Assembly (NCBI RefSeq): GCF_024346975.1
Contig: NZ_AP024885.1
Coordinates: forward strand, 186,001 to 250,000
Length of the DNA stretch: 64,000 bases
Direction of reading: 5' to 3'
Source of the DNA: Vibrio neonatus
GTDB taxonomy: Bacteria > Pseudomonadota > Gammaproteobacteria > Enterobacterales > Vibrionaceae
Shown: piece by piece, positions 1 through 8,813 of the stretch
Position numbering within the stretch: position 1 is the stretch's first letter
Layout: every line of letters starts with the position of its first letter
The notes under the pieces: generated by a model
What the model was told of the DNA's origin: nothing
What the model saw: the letters and a program-made list of their open reading frames with translations, nothing else
Database searches by the model: none
Made by a program: the position numbers and the translations under genes

Positions 1-1065
1 GACACTGTGACTTCAGGTTCTTCATTGATGCCACAGAAGAAAAACCCAGATGCACTAGAGTTGATTCGTGGTAAGTGTGGCCGTGTGTACGGTTCACTGG
101 CGGGCATGATGATGACAGTTAAAGCATTGCCACTAGCGTACAACAAAGACATGCAAGAAGATAAGGAAGGTCTATTTGACGCCTTAGACACTTGGAATGA
201 TTGTATGGAAATGGCGGGTCTGTGTTTTGAAGGCATTAAAGTGAACGGTGAACGTACACTTGAAGCGGCGAAACAAGGCTATGCGAACTCTACTGAGCTT
301 GCTGATTACCTAGTAGCGAAAGGCATTCCATTCCGTGAAGCGCACCATATTGTTGGGGTTGCGGTCGTGGCGGCCATTGCTAAAGGTTGCGCACTGGAAG
401 AGTTGAGCATTGAAGAGCTGAAACAGTTCTCTGATGTTATTGAGCATGACGTGTATGAGATTCTGACCATAGATTCTTGTCTTGAGAAGCGTTCAGCACT
501 GGGCGGTGTAAGCCCGCAACAGGTGGCGCATGCGGTTGAACAAGCACAGCAACGTTTAGAGCAAAGAGACACCTCTGGCGTTAAAGTTCGCGCTGCTCGC
601 CTCACTGATATCGATACCTTAGAAGGTATGGTGGCTTACTGGGCTGGCTTAGGTGAAAACTTGCCGCGTAGCCGCAGTGAACTGATCCGTGATATTGGCT
701 CTTTTGCGGTCGCAGAGCATCTTGGTGAAGTGACAGGTTGTGCTTCTCTGTATGTGTATGACTCAGGCTTAGCTGAAATTCGCTCTCTAGGTGTAGAGGC
801 GGGTTGGCAGGGACAAGGTCAAGGCACAGCGGTTGTACAGCACTTGGTAGAACGAGCTCGTCAAATGGCGATTAAGAAAGTCTTTGTACTGACTAGAACG
901 CCAGAGTTCTTTATGAAGCATCACTTCATTCCGACCTCAAAAATGCTACTACCAGAGAAAGTGCTAAAAGACTGTGAACAATGTCCACGTCAACACGCAT
1001 GTGATGAAGTGGCATTGGAGCTGAACCTTAATGAGCAAATAATAGCTACGGTCAACGTCGCTTAA
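1..1065 (+). CDS. argH: Bifunctional argininosuccinate lyase / N-acetylglutamate synthase-like fusion (5' truncated)
   Basis: The reading frame is open from base 1, so the gene starts upstream of the window. The first residues hold the fumarate-lyase superfamily signature [11 protein letters not shown], the mobile loop carrying the catalytic serine of argininosuccinate lyase, which splits argininosuccinate into arginine and fumarate. The lyase part ends near base 570. It is followed by about 160 residues of a GNAT acetyltransferase with an acetyl-CoA-binding stretch [11 protein letters not shown] (bases about 805-840) and a cysteine pair near the C-terminus (CEQC, then HAC). Fusion of argH to a short argA-like domain is known from Vibrio and Moritella, where it supplies N-acetylglutamate synthase activity, the first step of arginine synthesis. 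I see no frameshift between the parts. Two hairpin terminators follow. Confidence 0.95.
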   Translation, partial: DTVTSGSSLMPQKKNPDALELIRGKCGRVYGSLAGMMMTVKALPLAYNKDMQEDKEGLFDALDTWNDCMEMAGLCFEGIKVNGERTLEAAKQGYANSTELADYLVAKGIPFREAHHIVGVAVVAAIAKGCALEELSIEELKQFSDVIEHDVYEILTIDSCLEKRSALGGVSPQQVAHAVEQAQQRLEQRDTSGVKVRAARLTDIDTLEGMVAYWAGLGENLPRSRSELIRDIGSFAVAEHLGEVTGCASLYVYDSGLAEIRSLGVEAGWQGQGQGTAVVQHLVERARQMAIKKVFVLTRTPEFFMKHHFIPTSKMLLPEKVLKDCEQCPRQHACDEVALELNLNEQIIATVNVA

Positions 1066-1123
1066 TGTTGCACAGCACTATGCTAAATAACAGCACTATG
1101 CTAAATATCAGGAACTAGTTTAA

Positions 1124-1158
1124 AAAAGCAGTGTCTATAACAATACCACTGCTTTTCT
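1124..1158 (+). terminator. Rho-independent terminator after argH(A)
   Basis: The arms AAAAGCAGTG (1124-1133) and CACTGCTTTT (1147-1156) pair perfectly around a 13-nt loop, and the 3' arm ends in a T-rich stretch. It lies about 60 bases after the argH stop codon. A short direct repeat, CAGCACTATGCTAAAT, sits just before it (copies near 1074 and 1091). Confidence 0.75.
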
Positions 1159-1175
1159 TAGACCATTTCTAAGAC

Positions 1176-1213
1176 GGCCCTTGAGCAAATCTGTTCAGGG
1201 GCCCTTTGTTTTT
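1176..1213 (+). terminator. Second terminator after argH(A)
   Basis: The sequence GGCCCTTGAGC pairs imperfectly with the segment ending GTTCAGGGGCC (up to 1203), with G-T and mismatch positions, and is followed by TTTGTTTTTA. It is a tandem backup to the hairpin just upstream and isolates the arginine operon from the RidA-family gene. Confidence 0.65.
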
Positions 1214-1338
1214 ATGCGCGGTAGCGATTTTCTGTCATTTGCTATTCGATCTCATAGACACTTTCTAATCATTCATCTAGCCCCATAAACATGAACTTAT
1301 TTACAATGCCGTCTCTATTTTAAGGGGATAAAAATACC

Positions 1339-1686
1339 ATGATTGAACGTCAACAAACCAAACAACGAATGAGCCGTATTGTTAAGCACAACGGAACGAT
1401 TTACCTATGTGGTCAGGTGTGTGCCGATGCCACTAAAGGCATTACTGAGCAAACCCAAACTATGCTGGATAAAGTAGAAGAATTGCTACTCGAAGCGGGC
1501 AGTGATAAAGAGCATATGCTGTCTGCCACCATCTACATCAAAGACATGCAAGATTTCCAAGAAATGAATGCCGTTTGGGATGCTTGGGTACCAGAAGGTC
1601 ATGCACCGGCACGAGCGTGTGTCACTGCTGATATGGCTCGTGAAGCTCTGTTAGTTGAAATCTCAGTGATTGCTGCAGAAAAATAA
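1339..1686 (+). CDS. RidA/YjgF-YER057c-UK114 family protein (enamine/imine deaminase-like)
   Basis: A 115-residue protein, the usual length for a RidA-fold subunit; these form trimers with active sites at subunit interfaces. The conserved arginine that holds the carboxylate of 2-aminoacrylate-type substrates in RidA is visible in APARACV (Arg92), and the C-terminal strand VEISVIAA carries the conserved Glu107. The pattern GHAPARAC with WDAWV before it resembles the YoaB-like branch more than archetypal RidA, so I do not give the ridA symbol. Family members hydrolyse reactive enamine/imine intermediates made by PLP enzymes; the substrate here is inferred only. The ATG is preceded by the purine-rich sequence AAGGGGATAAAAA. 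It stands alone between argH and oxyR. Confidence 0.88.
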   Translation: MIERQQTKQRMSRIVKHNGTIYLCGQVCADATKGITEQTQTMLDKVEELLLEAGSDKEHMLSATIYIKDMQDFQEMNAVWDAWVPEGHAPARACVTADMAREALLVEISVIAAEK

Positions 1687-1797
1687 CTCAATCTAATCTT
1701 ATTTTTGAAGGGTTCCCCACGTTATTAAAAACTATTTTGATAGGTATTAACGTTTGGTGTTACCTTATTGATAGGTAAATATTATTGAGAACAACTT

Positions 1798-2688
1798 TTG
1801 AATATTAGAGATTTTGAATATTTAGTGTCTTTGGCCGAGCACAAACATTTTCGTAAGGCCGCTGAAGCCTGTTTTGTGAGTCAGCCGACGTTAAGTGGTC
1901 AAATTCGTAAACTTGAAGATGAATTAGGTACCGCTTTACTTGAAAGAAGCAGTCGTAAAGTGTTGTTTACCGATGCTGGACTGTTACTTGTCGAACAAGC
2001 CAAGAAGGTACTTGCTGAAATTAAGCAGTTTACTGAAATGGCCAGCGCACAGGGTGATTCAATGCATGGGCCGATACATATAGGCTTTATCCCTACGGTA
2101 GGCCCATACCTGATGCCGCTGATTGTACCTAAGATAAAACATGATTTTCCTGATTTGGAAATGTTCCTGTATGAAGCGCAAACGCATCAGCTGGTTTCAC
2201 AATTGGAAGAGGGAAAACTGGATTGTCTTATTCTGGCCGCAGTAAAAGAAACCGAACCTTTTAATGAGTTAGATATTTATGAAGAACCATTAGTTCTGGC
2301 GGTTCCTGAAAATCATCGATGGGGCGGGTTACAACAACTGGATATGCAGGAGTTGCAAGGCAGTACCGTACTTTCTTTAGGGGATGGGCACTGTTTGCGA
2401 GATCAAGCACTAGGGTTTTGCTTTGCTTCTGGCGCAGTGGAAGATCAACGCTTTAAAGCAACCAGCTTGGAAACACTGAGAAATATGGTTTCTGCGGGCT
2501 CGGGTATTACTCTGTTACCAGAATTAGCTGTGCCACAGGAAAAATCCAAAGATGGCGTAAGCTATATTGAAGCGGTCAACCCTCAACCCTGTAGAAAATT
2601 GGTTTTGGCTTATCGACCGGGCTCACCATTCAAACCAAGGTTTGAGGCATTAGCAAAGTATATCGCCACTAGCTTGCAAGAGTCTTGA
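1798..2688 (+). CDS. oxyR: OxyR, hydrogen-peroxide-sensing LysR-family regulator
   Basis: This 296-residue protein has the N-terminal winged helix-turn-helix of LysR regulators (residues about 1-60; SQPTLSGQIRKLEDELG). Its C-terminal sensing domain contains GHCLRDQALGFC, placing cysteines at exactly 199 and 208, the pair that forms the intramolecular disulfide in E. coli OxyR when peroxide is present. OxyR activates catalase, peroxiredoxin and related genes. The start is TTG: the N-terminus MNIRDFEYLV aligns with E. coli OxyR from residue 1 and no in-frame ATG lies nearby, so a low translation-initiation rate is likely. A strong hairpin terminator follows, shared with convergent mrcA. Confidence 0.96.
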   Translation: MNIRDFEYLVSLAEHKHFRKAAEACFVSQPTLSGQIRKLEDELGTALLERSSRKVLFTDAGLLLVEQAKKVLAEIKQFTEMASAQGDSMHGPIHIGFIPTVGPYLMPLIVPKIKHDFPDLEMFLYEAQTHQLVSQLEEGKLDCLILAAVKETEPFNELDIYEEPLVLAVPENHRWGGLQQLDMQELQGSTVLSLGDGHCLRDQALGFCFASGAVEDQRFKATSLETLRNMVSAGSGITLLPELAVPQEKSKDGVSYIEAVNPQPCRKLVLAYRPGSPFKPRFEALAKYIATSLQES

Positions 2689-2702
2689 TTAAGCGAGATA
2701 AA

Positions 2703-2731
2703 AAAATCCCCAGACATTGTCTGGGGATTTT
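2703..2731. terminator. Bidirectional terminator between oxyR and mrcA
   Basis: A perfect 13-bp inverted repeat (AAAATCCCCAGAC / GTCTGGGGATTTT) with a 3-nt loop ATT, with A-run and T-run on opposite sides so it can act on both strands. It lies between two convergent genes. Confidence 0.9.
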
Positions 2732-2744
2732 GTGTTTCTAATGC

Positions 2745-5444
2745 TTAGAATAAGCTTCCGCTATCTTCGCCATCCTCACTATCAGAGGAGTCACTGGAGA
2801 AAATATCTTCGCCGTAGAATCCATTGCTAGTGTTTTCAGGTTCGTATTCTGTCGGCGCTGTGCCTTCTAGGAAATACTCAAAGCGAGATGTTTCGTCGGC
2901 TTTTTGTGTCAGTAGGCTAGAACTACGATCAATACGTGCTTGAATGATGTGTCTAGGCACATGCTTACGTTTAATTGGCTTATCAGCCAATGCCACACGC
3001 ATAAAGTCAATCCACGCAGGTTGTGCTGTTTTCGCCCCCGCTTCACCGCCAGAGGCTTGTTTAGAGCCTAGGTTAGCGTTTTTGCTAGTACGTCCTAGGT
3101 TGCGGTTGTGATTATCAAAACCAACCCAAGTAACGGCAACAACATTTGGACCAAAGCCACTGTACCAAGCATCTTTCGATGAGTTAGTGGTACCTGTTTT
3201 ACCGCCAATATCACGACGTTTTAGGGTTTGCGCACGGAAACCTGTGCCATTCCAGCCTGTACCTTTAGACCAGTTACCACCACCCCAGATGTTGCTGTAC
3301 ATCAACTCTCTGACTAAGAAAGCGGTTTGTGGGGTAATCACTCTTGGTGCGTATCTTGGTTGAGTATGCTCAGCCTGAATAGTTTCACCTTTGTCATTGG
3401 TTAGCTCTGTTAGCTTCATTTCATGATCTTGAGCGTGTTTAGTCACGTCAGTTACTAAGGTGTTGTCACAGTGAGTTTTACAGATAACCGTTGGGTTAGC
3501 TTGGAAACGAACTTCACCATATGGGTTTTCTACACGTTCAATGTAGAAAGGTTCTACATAGTAACCGCCGTTGGCAAACACGGAATAACCTTGCGCCATT
3601 TGCACCGGCGTCAAGCTACCGGCACCTAGTGCGATGGTTTCTGAGCGAGGCGTGTTCTCTTTAGCAAAGCCAAAGCGAGTCAGATAATCACGAGTCTTAT
3701 CCAGACCCACAGCACGCAATACACGCACCGCCATTACGTTTTTCGATTGAGCAAGCCCGATACGAAGACGTGTTGGACCAAGATAAGTCGGTGGTGAGTT
3801 TTTAGGACGCCACGCAGTGCCAGCACTCTCATCCCATTGGTTGATAGGGGCATCGTTGATCAAGGTTGCCAAAGTCATGCCATCATCAATCGCAGCCGAA
3901 TAGATAAATGGTTTAATACTTGAGCCTACCTGACGTAACGATTGAGTAGCACGGTTGAACTTGTTGTGTACAAAGTTAAACCCGCCAACCAATGAGGTAA
4001 TACGTCCTGAGGTTGGTTCAATAGAAACCATTGCCGTATTCGCGCTTGGGATTTGGCTTAGTCGCCAAACAATCGGCGCTGGTTCTTCTGCTGGTTGTTG
4101 CTCAGTATCTGCTTTTGTATCAACGACAGGCGTTTCTACAGGAGTCAGTGCGCGAGCTATGTCCGTTGGACGAACCCAAACTTGCTGGCCAACTTCTAGA
4201 ATGTCAGATGCGCTTTTCGGTGCAGGACCTTGGCTCTTATCGGTTTTATAACGACGAGCCCAGCTCATGCCATCCCATTCTATAGTTTGGTAACCATAAC
4301 TTTTAATGAAGACTTGAGCCGTTTTACCCTCAATGTTAGTGATCACTGCCGGGCGCATAGCACCATAGCTTGGTTGGGTACGTAGGTATTTCTCTAGAGC
4401 GGGTTGATCCATAGCGGTTGCATTGGCAGCCCAAACGACTTTCTCTTCACCACGGTAACCATGACGTTCGTCGTAGTTCACAAGGTTAGTGACAGCCGCA
4501 ATATTAGCTGCATTTTGCAGTTTTGAATCTACCGTGGTGTAGATGCGCATACCTGAGGTATAAGCCGCTCCTTCACCAAATTTTTTCACCATCCAAGCAC
4601 GAGCGATTTCTGCCACGTATGGCGCTCTTACTTGTGGCTGTGCGCCATGAGTCTCACCTAACAGATCTTCTGCTGTCGCATCATCAAATTGCTGTTGAGT
4701 GATTTTTTGCTCAGCAAGCATTCGGCCCAGTACCACATTACGTCGCGTGGTGGCGCGATCGATAGAATAGATAGGGTTCATGGTTGACGGCGCTTTTGGT
4801 AGGCCGGCAATAACTGCCAATTCACCTAGCGTAAGGTCTTGTAGACTTTTACCAAAGTAAACTTGGGCAGCGGCACCTACACCATAGGAGCGATGTCCTA
4901 GGTAGATTTTATTAAGGTATAACTCGAGGATCTCTTGTTTACTTAATAACTGCTCAATGTGAACGGCGATAAATATCTCTTTAATTTTACGCATTACTTT
5001 CTTCTCATTGGATAAGAAGAAGTTTCGAGCTAACTGCTGAGTAATGGTACTTGCCCCTTGGCTGGCTGAACCTGTTGAGATTACAGCGACAGCGGCGCGA
5101 GTAATACCAATAGGGTCAAAACCATAGTGCTCATAGAAGCGGCTATCTTCGGTAGAGATAACAGCATCAATCAGTTCTTGAGGGATTTGATCAAGTTTTA
5201 AAGGGATACGACGCTTCTCACCAAACTGGGCGATCAGTTTACCGTCGTGTGTGTACACCTGCATTGGTGTTTGCAGTTCAACATCTTTCAGCGTTGCCAC
5301 ATCCGGCAATTGGGGCTTCAGATAATAGTAAAAACCAAAAATTGTACCTAGCCCAAGAACGATGCAAATCAGTGCAAGGACTAATGTAATCTTTATGAAC
5401 TTCACCCAAGTTTCCTTGTTTTTGAAAGATTTAAATTTGCTCAT
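2745..5444 (-). CDS. mrcA: Penicillin-binding protein 1A, bifunctional transglycosylase/transpeptidase
   Basis: A class A PBP of about 899 residues. After a short basic N-terminus comes one membrane segment (FIKITLVLALICIVLGLGTIFGFYYY). A GT51 glycosyltransferase domain follows, with the catalytic-glutamate motif EDSRFYEHYG and with ASQGASTITQQLARN. The transpeptidase domain has its serine motif SSIK in GSSIKPFIY, the SKN motif, and KTGTTN. It polymerises and cross-links peptidoglycan in the periplasm. The acidic C-terminal tail is rich in Ser, Asp and Glu. The first in-frame codon is a GTG at 5465 and another ATG lies at 5459; I chose the ATG at 5444 (MSKFKSF), but no clear ribosome site decides it. 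It is divergent from the pil cluster, with about 90 bases between. Confidence 0.95.
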   Translation of the reverse strand: MSKFKSFKNKETWVKFIKITLVLALICIVLGLGTIFGFYYYLKPQLPDVATLKDVELQTPMQVYTHDGKLIAQFGEKRRIPLKLDQIPQELIDAVISTEDSRFYEHYGFDPIGITRAAVAVISTGSASQGASTITQQLARNFFLSNEKKVMRKIKEIFIAVHIEQLLSKQEILELYLNKIYLGHRSYGVGAAAQVYFGKSLQDLTLGELAVIAGLPKAPSTMNPIYSIDRATTRRNVVLGRMLAEQKITQQQFDDATAEDLLGETHGAQPQVRAPYVAEIARAWMVKKFGEGAAYTSGMRIYTTVDSKLQNAANIAAVTNLVNYDERHGYRGEEKVVWAANATAMDQPALEKYLRTQPSYGAMRPAVITNIEGKTAQVFIKSYGYQTIEWDGMSWARRYKTDKSQGPAPKSASDILEVGQQVWVRPTDIARALTPVETPVVDTKADTEQQPAEEPAPIVWRLSQIPSANTAMVSIEPTSGRITSLVGGFNFVHNKFNRATQSLRQVGSSIKPFIYSAAIDDGMTLATLINDAPINQWDESAGTAWRPKNSPPTYLGPTRLRIGLAQSKNVMAVRVLRAVGLDKTRDYLTRFGFAKENTPRSETIALGAGSLTPVQMAQGYSVFANGGYYVEPFYIERVENPYGEVRFQANPTVICKTHCDNTLVTDVTKHAQDHEMKLTELTNDKGETIQAEHTQPRYAPRVITPQTAFLVRELMYSNIWGGGNWSKGTGWNGTGFRAQTLKRRDIGGKTGTTNSSKDAWYSGFGPNVVAVTWVGFDNHNRNLGRTSKNANLGSKQASGGEAGAKTAQPAWIDFMRVALADKPIKRKHVPRHIIQARIDRSSSLLTQKADETSRFEYFLEGTAPTEYEPENTSNGFYGEDIFSSDSSDSEDGEDSGSLF

Positions 5445-5537
5445 ATTAACAACGAGCATAAACACTAACTTAGTGTAACCGCTTTTTTAGTTGGCTACCT
5501 AAATTTTTGATATTTACTGTATTTAACAGGGATTTGT

Positions 5538-6398
5538 ATGCTTTATTCCATATTTTCCGGTATTTCCATACGTCAAAACAAACTGATTTGTGTTGTGCTG
5601 AAGAACGGTAAATCGGGATGGAAAATACAGGATTGCCTGACTTATCCGATTAAAAGTAAAAATGATTGGAAATCCGTTAGCGCAGAGCTAAATAAGCATT
5701 TACCAAAATGGCGGAATTGTGTCGCAATAAGCTTACAATTTGAAGAGGTGTTACGTAAGAGTTCTGTTATAAATTCACCTTTATCCGCCGATGAAGAGTC
5801 ATCTTATGTGCGTGAACAGCTATCTCAAGTGTTAGGGCAAGACCCACTTGCCTATGACTATAAGCGCAGTGTCGATCAAAGCGAAGCAGAGGATCTCGAC
5901 TTATTTATCTGTAAAAAGGAGACATTGGATACCTTACTAAATGAAACTAGCTTAACCATTAATGTGGTGGGGTGGGCACTGACGGATTTAGTTATCTTGA
6001 GTCAGCACTTGTTAGCAAATAAGCGGTTAAAGGCTGATTACGCCGTACAAATCAGCGATGACAAAATCACCGCCTTATCTCTTGATGGGCGACTCGCCAC
6101 TCACACACTTGATGCCAATCCGTATAGTTTTTCTGAGCTGACCCAGAGCTTACGTCAACATGAATCTGCGCTGAACTTGCATCCAGAAAGTTCTAATTTG
6201 TGTTTATTGTTATTTGGGACTCAAGCACAAGTAACTCACTTCCAAGATGAAACCGCGAACGATTCAAACCTTGATTGTATTGATGCCTCTAAATTGTTGC
6301 AGGATAAAGTTGAACAGACGGAACTGATGGCATTTAGCTCGTATTATCCTGCACTTGCCTGTGCGCTTGGGGCAATGTCGTGGTGTGAGATGCTCTAA
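5538..6398 (+). CDS. PilM/HofM-like pilus or DNA-uptake assembly protein (divergent)
   Basis: A 286-residue protein, shorter than typical PilM (about 340-355) and closer in size to HofM/ComA of enterics and Pasteurellaceae. Sequence similarity to PilM is weak by eye: the N-terminal strand (YSIFSGISIRQNKLICVVL) matches the place of the first actin-like strand but lacks the usual GIDIGS signature. The call rests mainly on context: it is followed with a one-base overlap by a gene whose product begins INFLPWR, the PilN peptide that binds PilM, then by pilO and a secretin. It would sit on the cytoplasmic face of the inner membrane. It is the first gene of the cluster, divergent from mrcA as in other gammaproteobacteria. 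Confidence 0.75.
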   Translation: MLYSIFSGISIRQNKLICVVLKNGKSGWKIQDCLTYPIKSKNDWKSVSAELNKHLPKWRNCVAISLQFEEVLRKSSVINSPLSADEESSYVREQLSQVLGQDPLAYDYKRSVDQSEAEDLDLFICKKETLDTLLNETSLTINVVGWALTDLVILSQHLLANKRLKADYAVQISDDKITALSLDGRLATHTLDANPYSFSELTQSLRQHESALNLHPESSNLCLLLFGTQAQVTHFQDETANDSNLDCIDASKLLQDKVEQTELMAFSSYYPALACALGAMSWCEML

Positions 6399-6943
6399 TG
6401 ATTAATTTTCTTCCTTGGCGAGAGCAAATAGCGCGCCGTAAAAAGTGGGCTTTTATCTTACGTCTTACTTTGTTGCCCTTGTTAGTGTTAGTTGGCGCGC
6501 TGATAGGGTTTGGGTTTGCTGCGCAATACCAACAACAGCTACGCACTGATCTACAAGCATTAACCTCGGAAGTCACTTCTGCGAAGCGTATTCATCTTGA
6601 GGCGACTAGTATCGCTGAGCAGCAGAATAACTGGCGCGAACGCTTGCTGTTAGCGCAGAGTTATCATGCTCAAGGTGAACGTCCTTTACCTATCGATATT
6701 TTGCCGCATAAGCCAACCATGCAAGGCATCAGTTTATTGAGCTTTGTTTGCCAACACTCAGAATGCGCAATTGAAGGAATGGTTCAGCATATCCATCAAC
6801 TCAGCCCTTTTATGGATGAGTTAGCCTCGTCCCCTTTCTTAAAGTATCTACAGATTGAACAACTGCAGCCAAAGACCCGCGATGATAGGCAAAGTAGCAC
6901 TCTATTTTTGATCTCATTTCAATTGGTCAATGAAGCACTGTGA
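6398..6943 (+). CDS. pilN: PilN/HofN-like inner-membrane assembly protein
   Basis: A 181-residue protein starting MINFLPWREQ, the conserved cytoplasmic peptide by which PilN docks on PilM. One transmembrane helix follows (residues about 20-45, LRLTLLPLLVLVGALIGFGFAA), then a periplasmic coiled-coil region rich in Gln, Leu and Glu, and a small alpha/beta domain. In type IV pilus or competence machines PilN pairs with PilO to form the alignment complex between the inner-membrane platform and the outer-membrane secretin. The start codon overlaps the stop of the upstream gene by one base and its stop overlaps pilO, indicating translational coupling. Confidence 0.85.
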   Translation: MINFLPWREQIARRKKWAFILRLTLLPLLVLVGALIGFGFAAQYQQQLRTDLQALTSEVTSAKRIHLEATSIAEQQNNWRERLLLAQSYHAQGERPLPIDILPHKPTMQGISLLSFVCQHSECAIEGMVQHIHQLSPFMDELASSPFLKYLQIEQLQPKTRDDRQSSTLFLISFQLVNEAL

Positions 6944-7497
6944 GTTGGTTACTGTTTTACGACTGGAGTCGTTGGCTTTATTTCCCTAAAGCTTGGGTTT
7001 ACGGGGTAAGTGTATTGATTGCAAGTTGCTGCGCGCTGGGTGCGTGGGGAGTTTGGGTTGGGTTTATGCAGCCAACACAGCAACAACTTAAACAGCAGTT
7101 GTTATCCAAGCAACATGAGCATCTTATCTTTTTAAAGAAATTAGAATTACTGGCTCAGCCACAACAAGATTATCAAGCTCAGTATCAACAGCTGATGATG
7201 AGCCGCCCCTTAACACTGTCAAAAGTGCACCTGTTTAATTATGTCTCCGCCGATTTACAACATTCTGCGGCGCTACTTAGTGTGTGGCAGTGGCATAAAG
7301 CACCTCATAGCCATCACCTTACCATTGAGTTGCAAGGAGAGTTTTCTGCCCTGCGAAGCCTAGTGCAAAAGGTGATGGGATATTCAGACTTTGTTGCTCT
7401 AGAGAGTCTGGCACTAACGCGGGATTCGGTGCATAGCGATAGAGTTGATGGGCGGTTTGTGTTTGCCTTTTTTATTGGGGATGAAATAGGGGAGTAA
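6940..7497 (+). CDS. pilO: PilO/HofO-like inner-membrane assembly protein
   Basis: A 185-residue protein with a GTG start overlapping the pilN stop codon by four bases. One membrane helix lies at residues about 17-43. A coiled-coil stretch rich in Gln and Leu follows, then a ferredoxin-like domain with FSALRSLVQKVMGYSDFVALESLALTR, a pattern typical of PilO family members. It is shorter than many PilO proteins (about 205). It is expected to heterodimerise with PilN in the periplasm. The next gene begins only four bases after its stop and is the secretin; the gene normally found between them, pilP, is absent. Confidence 0.82.
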   Translation: MSWLLFYDWSRWLYFPKAWVYGVSVLIASCCALGAWGVWVGFMQPTQQQLKQQLLSKQHEHLIFLKKLELLAQPQQDYQAQYQQLMMSRPLTLSKVHLFNYVSADLQHSAALLSVWQWHKAPHSHHLTIELQGEFSALRSLVQKVMGYSDFVALESLALTRDSVHSDRVDGRFVFAFFIGDEIGE

Positions 7498-7501
7498 TCA
7501 C

Positions 7502-8662
7502 ATGCAACGTATTTCTTTCATCCTTATTTTGTGTGGTTTTTTTAGCCCAGTTCTGTCTGAGGAACAGCAGGCCGAGGAACAGCAGTGGTTCTCGGTACCT
7601 GTGGTTAAGACGAGCGACAGCTCAGCTAAAGTGGTGACCCTAACACCAAGTAAACCACAGCCTACTAATCCACTAGAGACATTAAATACTTTAGCTGTTC
7701 ATCCACCGCTATCCTCACAACTGTTCGCAATTAAATACGCTAAAGCGTCAGACATTGCCGATATTTTGGATCATCATCGCCGAGTAGGGACAGTTTCAGA
7801 ATTTGGCTCTATCGCGGTCGATGAGAGAACTAACTCACTACTTATTTATGACCATCCCGACAATTTAGTGCGCATCGTTGAGATTATTGAATCTTTAGAT
7901 ATCCCAGTTAAACAAGTACAAATTGAGGCCAGAATCGTCACTATTAATGAGGGGGAATTGGATGAGCTTGGCGTGCGTTGGGGCTTTAGCAATATCAATA
8001 CGGATAGCAAAATCACCCCTAGTATTGAAGCATCAAAGGGCAGTACGGATTTGGCAGACCATTTAAATGTGAACTTGGGACTAGCCAACCCGAATGCCTC
8101 CACAGTTGCTTTTCAATTGGCAAAACTAGGTTCAGATACCTTACTGGATTTAGAGCTTTCTGCTCTGCAGGCTGAATCAAGAGCCGAAATTATTTCCAGT
8201 CCAAGGTTAGTCACCACCAATAAACAGGCAGCCTATATTGAGCAGGGCTCTGAAATCCCCTATTTAGAAGCGGCGTCTAGTGGCGCGACATCTATTTCAT
8301 TTCGTAAAGCGGTGCTGAGTTTGAAGGTAGTTCCGCAGATAACGCCAGATAATCATCTGGTTTTAGACTTGATAGTGACCCAAGACAGACCTGGGCAAGT
8401 GGTCAAAACTGGCATCGGTGAATCGGTAGCTATCGACACTCAACGTGTGCAAACGCAAGTTTTGGTTGAAAATGGTGAAACTATCGTACTGGGTGGAATT
8501 TATCAGAAAAGCATTACGCGAAATGTAGAGAAAGTGCCGTATCTTTCTGATATTCCTTGGTTTGGTCGCTTTTTTAAGCGAACTTCAGACAAGTTTGGAC
8601 GCAGTGAGTTGTTGATATTTGTTACTCCATCCATCCTCTTTCCAAAAAAAGATAAAATATAA
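7502..8662 (+). CDS. Short PilQ/HofQ/ComE-type outer-membrane secretin
   Basis: A 386-residue secretin. It has a signal peptide (about 19 residues, ending near PVLSEE), a low-complexity linker, and an N1-type periplasmic domain (residues about 75-135, with DIADILDHHRRVGTVS and VDERTNSLLIYD). The C-terminal secretin domain carries VLVENGETIVLGGIYQ and VPYLSDIPWFGRFFK, the family signature. Vibrio PilQ is usually above 550 residues and begins with AMIN domains that bind peptidoglycan; here they are missing, so the protein resembles E. coli HofQ and Haemophilus ComE (about 410-445), which act in DNA uptake. It would form the gated outer-membrane ring. It is last in the cluster; aroK follows after 150 bases. 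Confidence 0.9.
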   Translation: MQRISFILILCGFFSPVLSEEQQAEEQQWFSVPVVKTSDSSAKVVTLTPSKPQPTNPLETLNTLAVHPPLSSQLFAIKYAKASDIADILDHHRRVGTVSEFGSIAVDERTNSLLIYDHPDNLVRIVEIIESLDIPVKQVQIEARIVTINEGELDELGVRWGFSNINTDSKITPSIEASKGSTDLADHLNVNLGLANPNASTVAFQLAKLGSDTLLDLELSALQAESRAEIISSPRLVTTNKQAAYIEQGSEIPYLEAASSGATSISFRKAVLSLKVVPQITPDNHLVLDLIVTQDRPGQVVKTGIGESVAIDTQRVQTQVLVENGETIVLGGIYQKSITRNVEKVPYLSDIPWFGRFFKRTSDKFGRSELLIFVTPSILFPKKDKI

Positions 8663-8813
8663 TTTGCAATGTAGTGATCAAATCCAGATAATTTCGGGTC
8701 TTATCACGATTCATATGTGAGGAACTTGGCGTCATTTCTCTATACCGACTATTTAGCGGTAAAATGAAGGTGGCGGTGTAATTTGACTTTAACGTTGTAA
8801 AATACTGCTTAAC

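Noticed and set aside
7502..7700. PilP fused to the N-terminus of the secretin
   Set aside because: The linker is only about 50 residues of low complexity after a signal peptide; no PilP beta-domain pattern is visible. Left as a question in the finding.
8722..8750. Second sigma-E promoter before aroK (GGAACTT at about 8722)
   Set aside because: No TCTGA or TCTAA-like -10 occurs at 15-17 bases; only the -35-like word matches.
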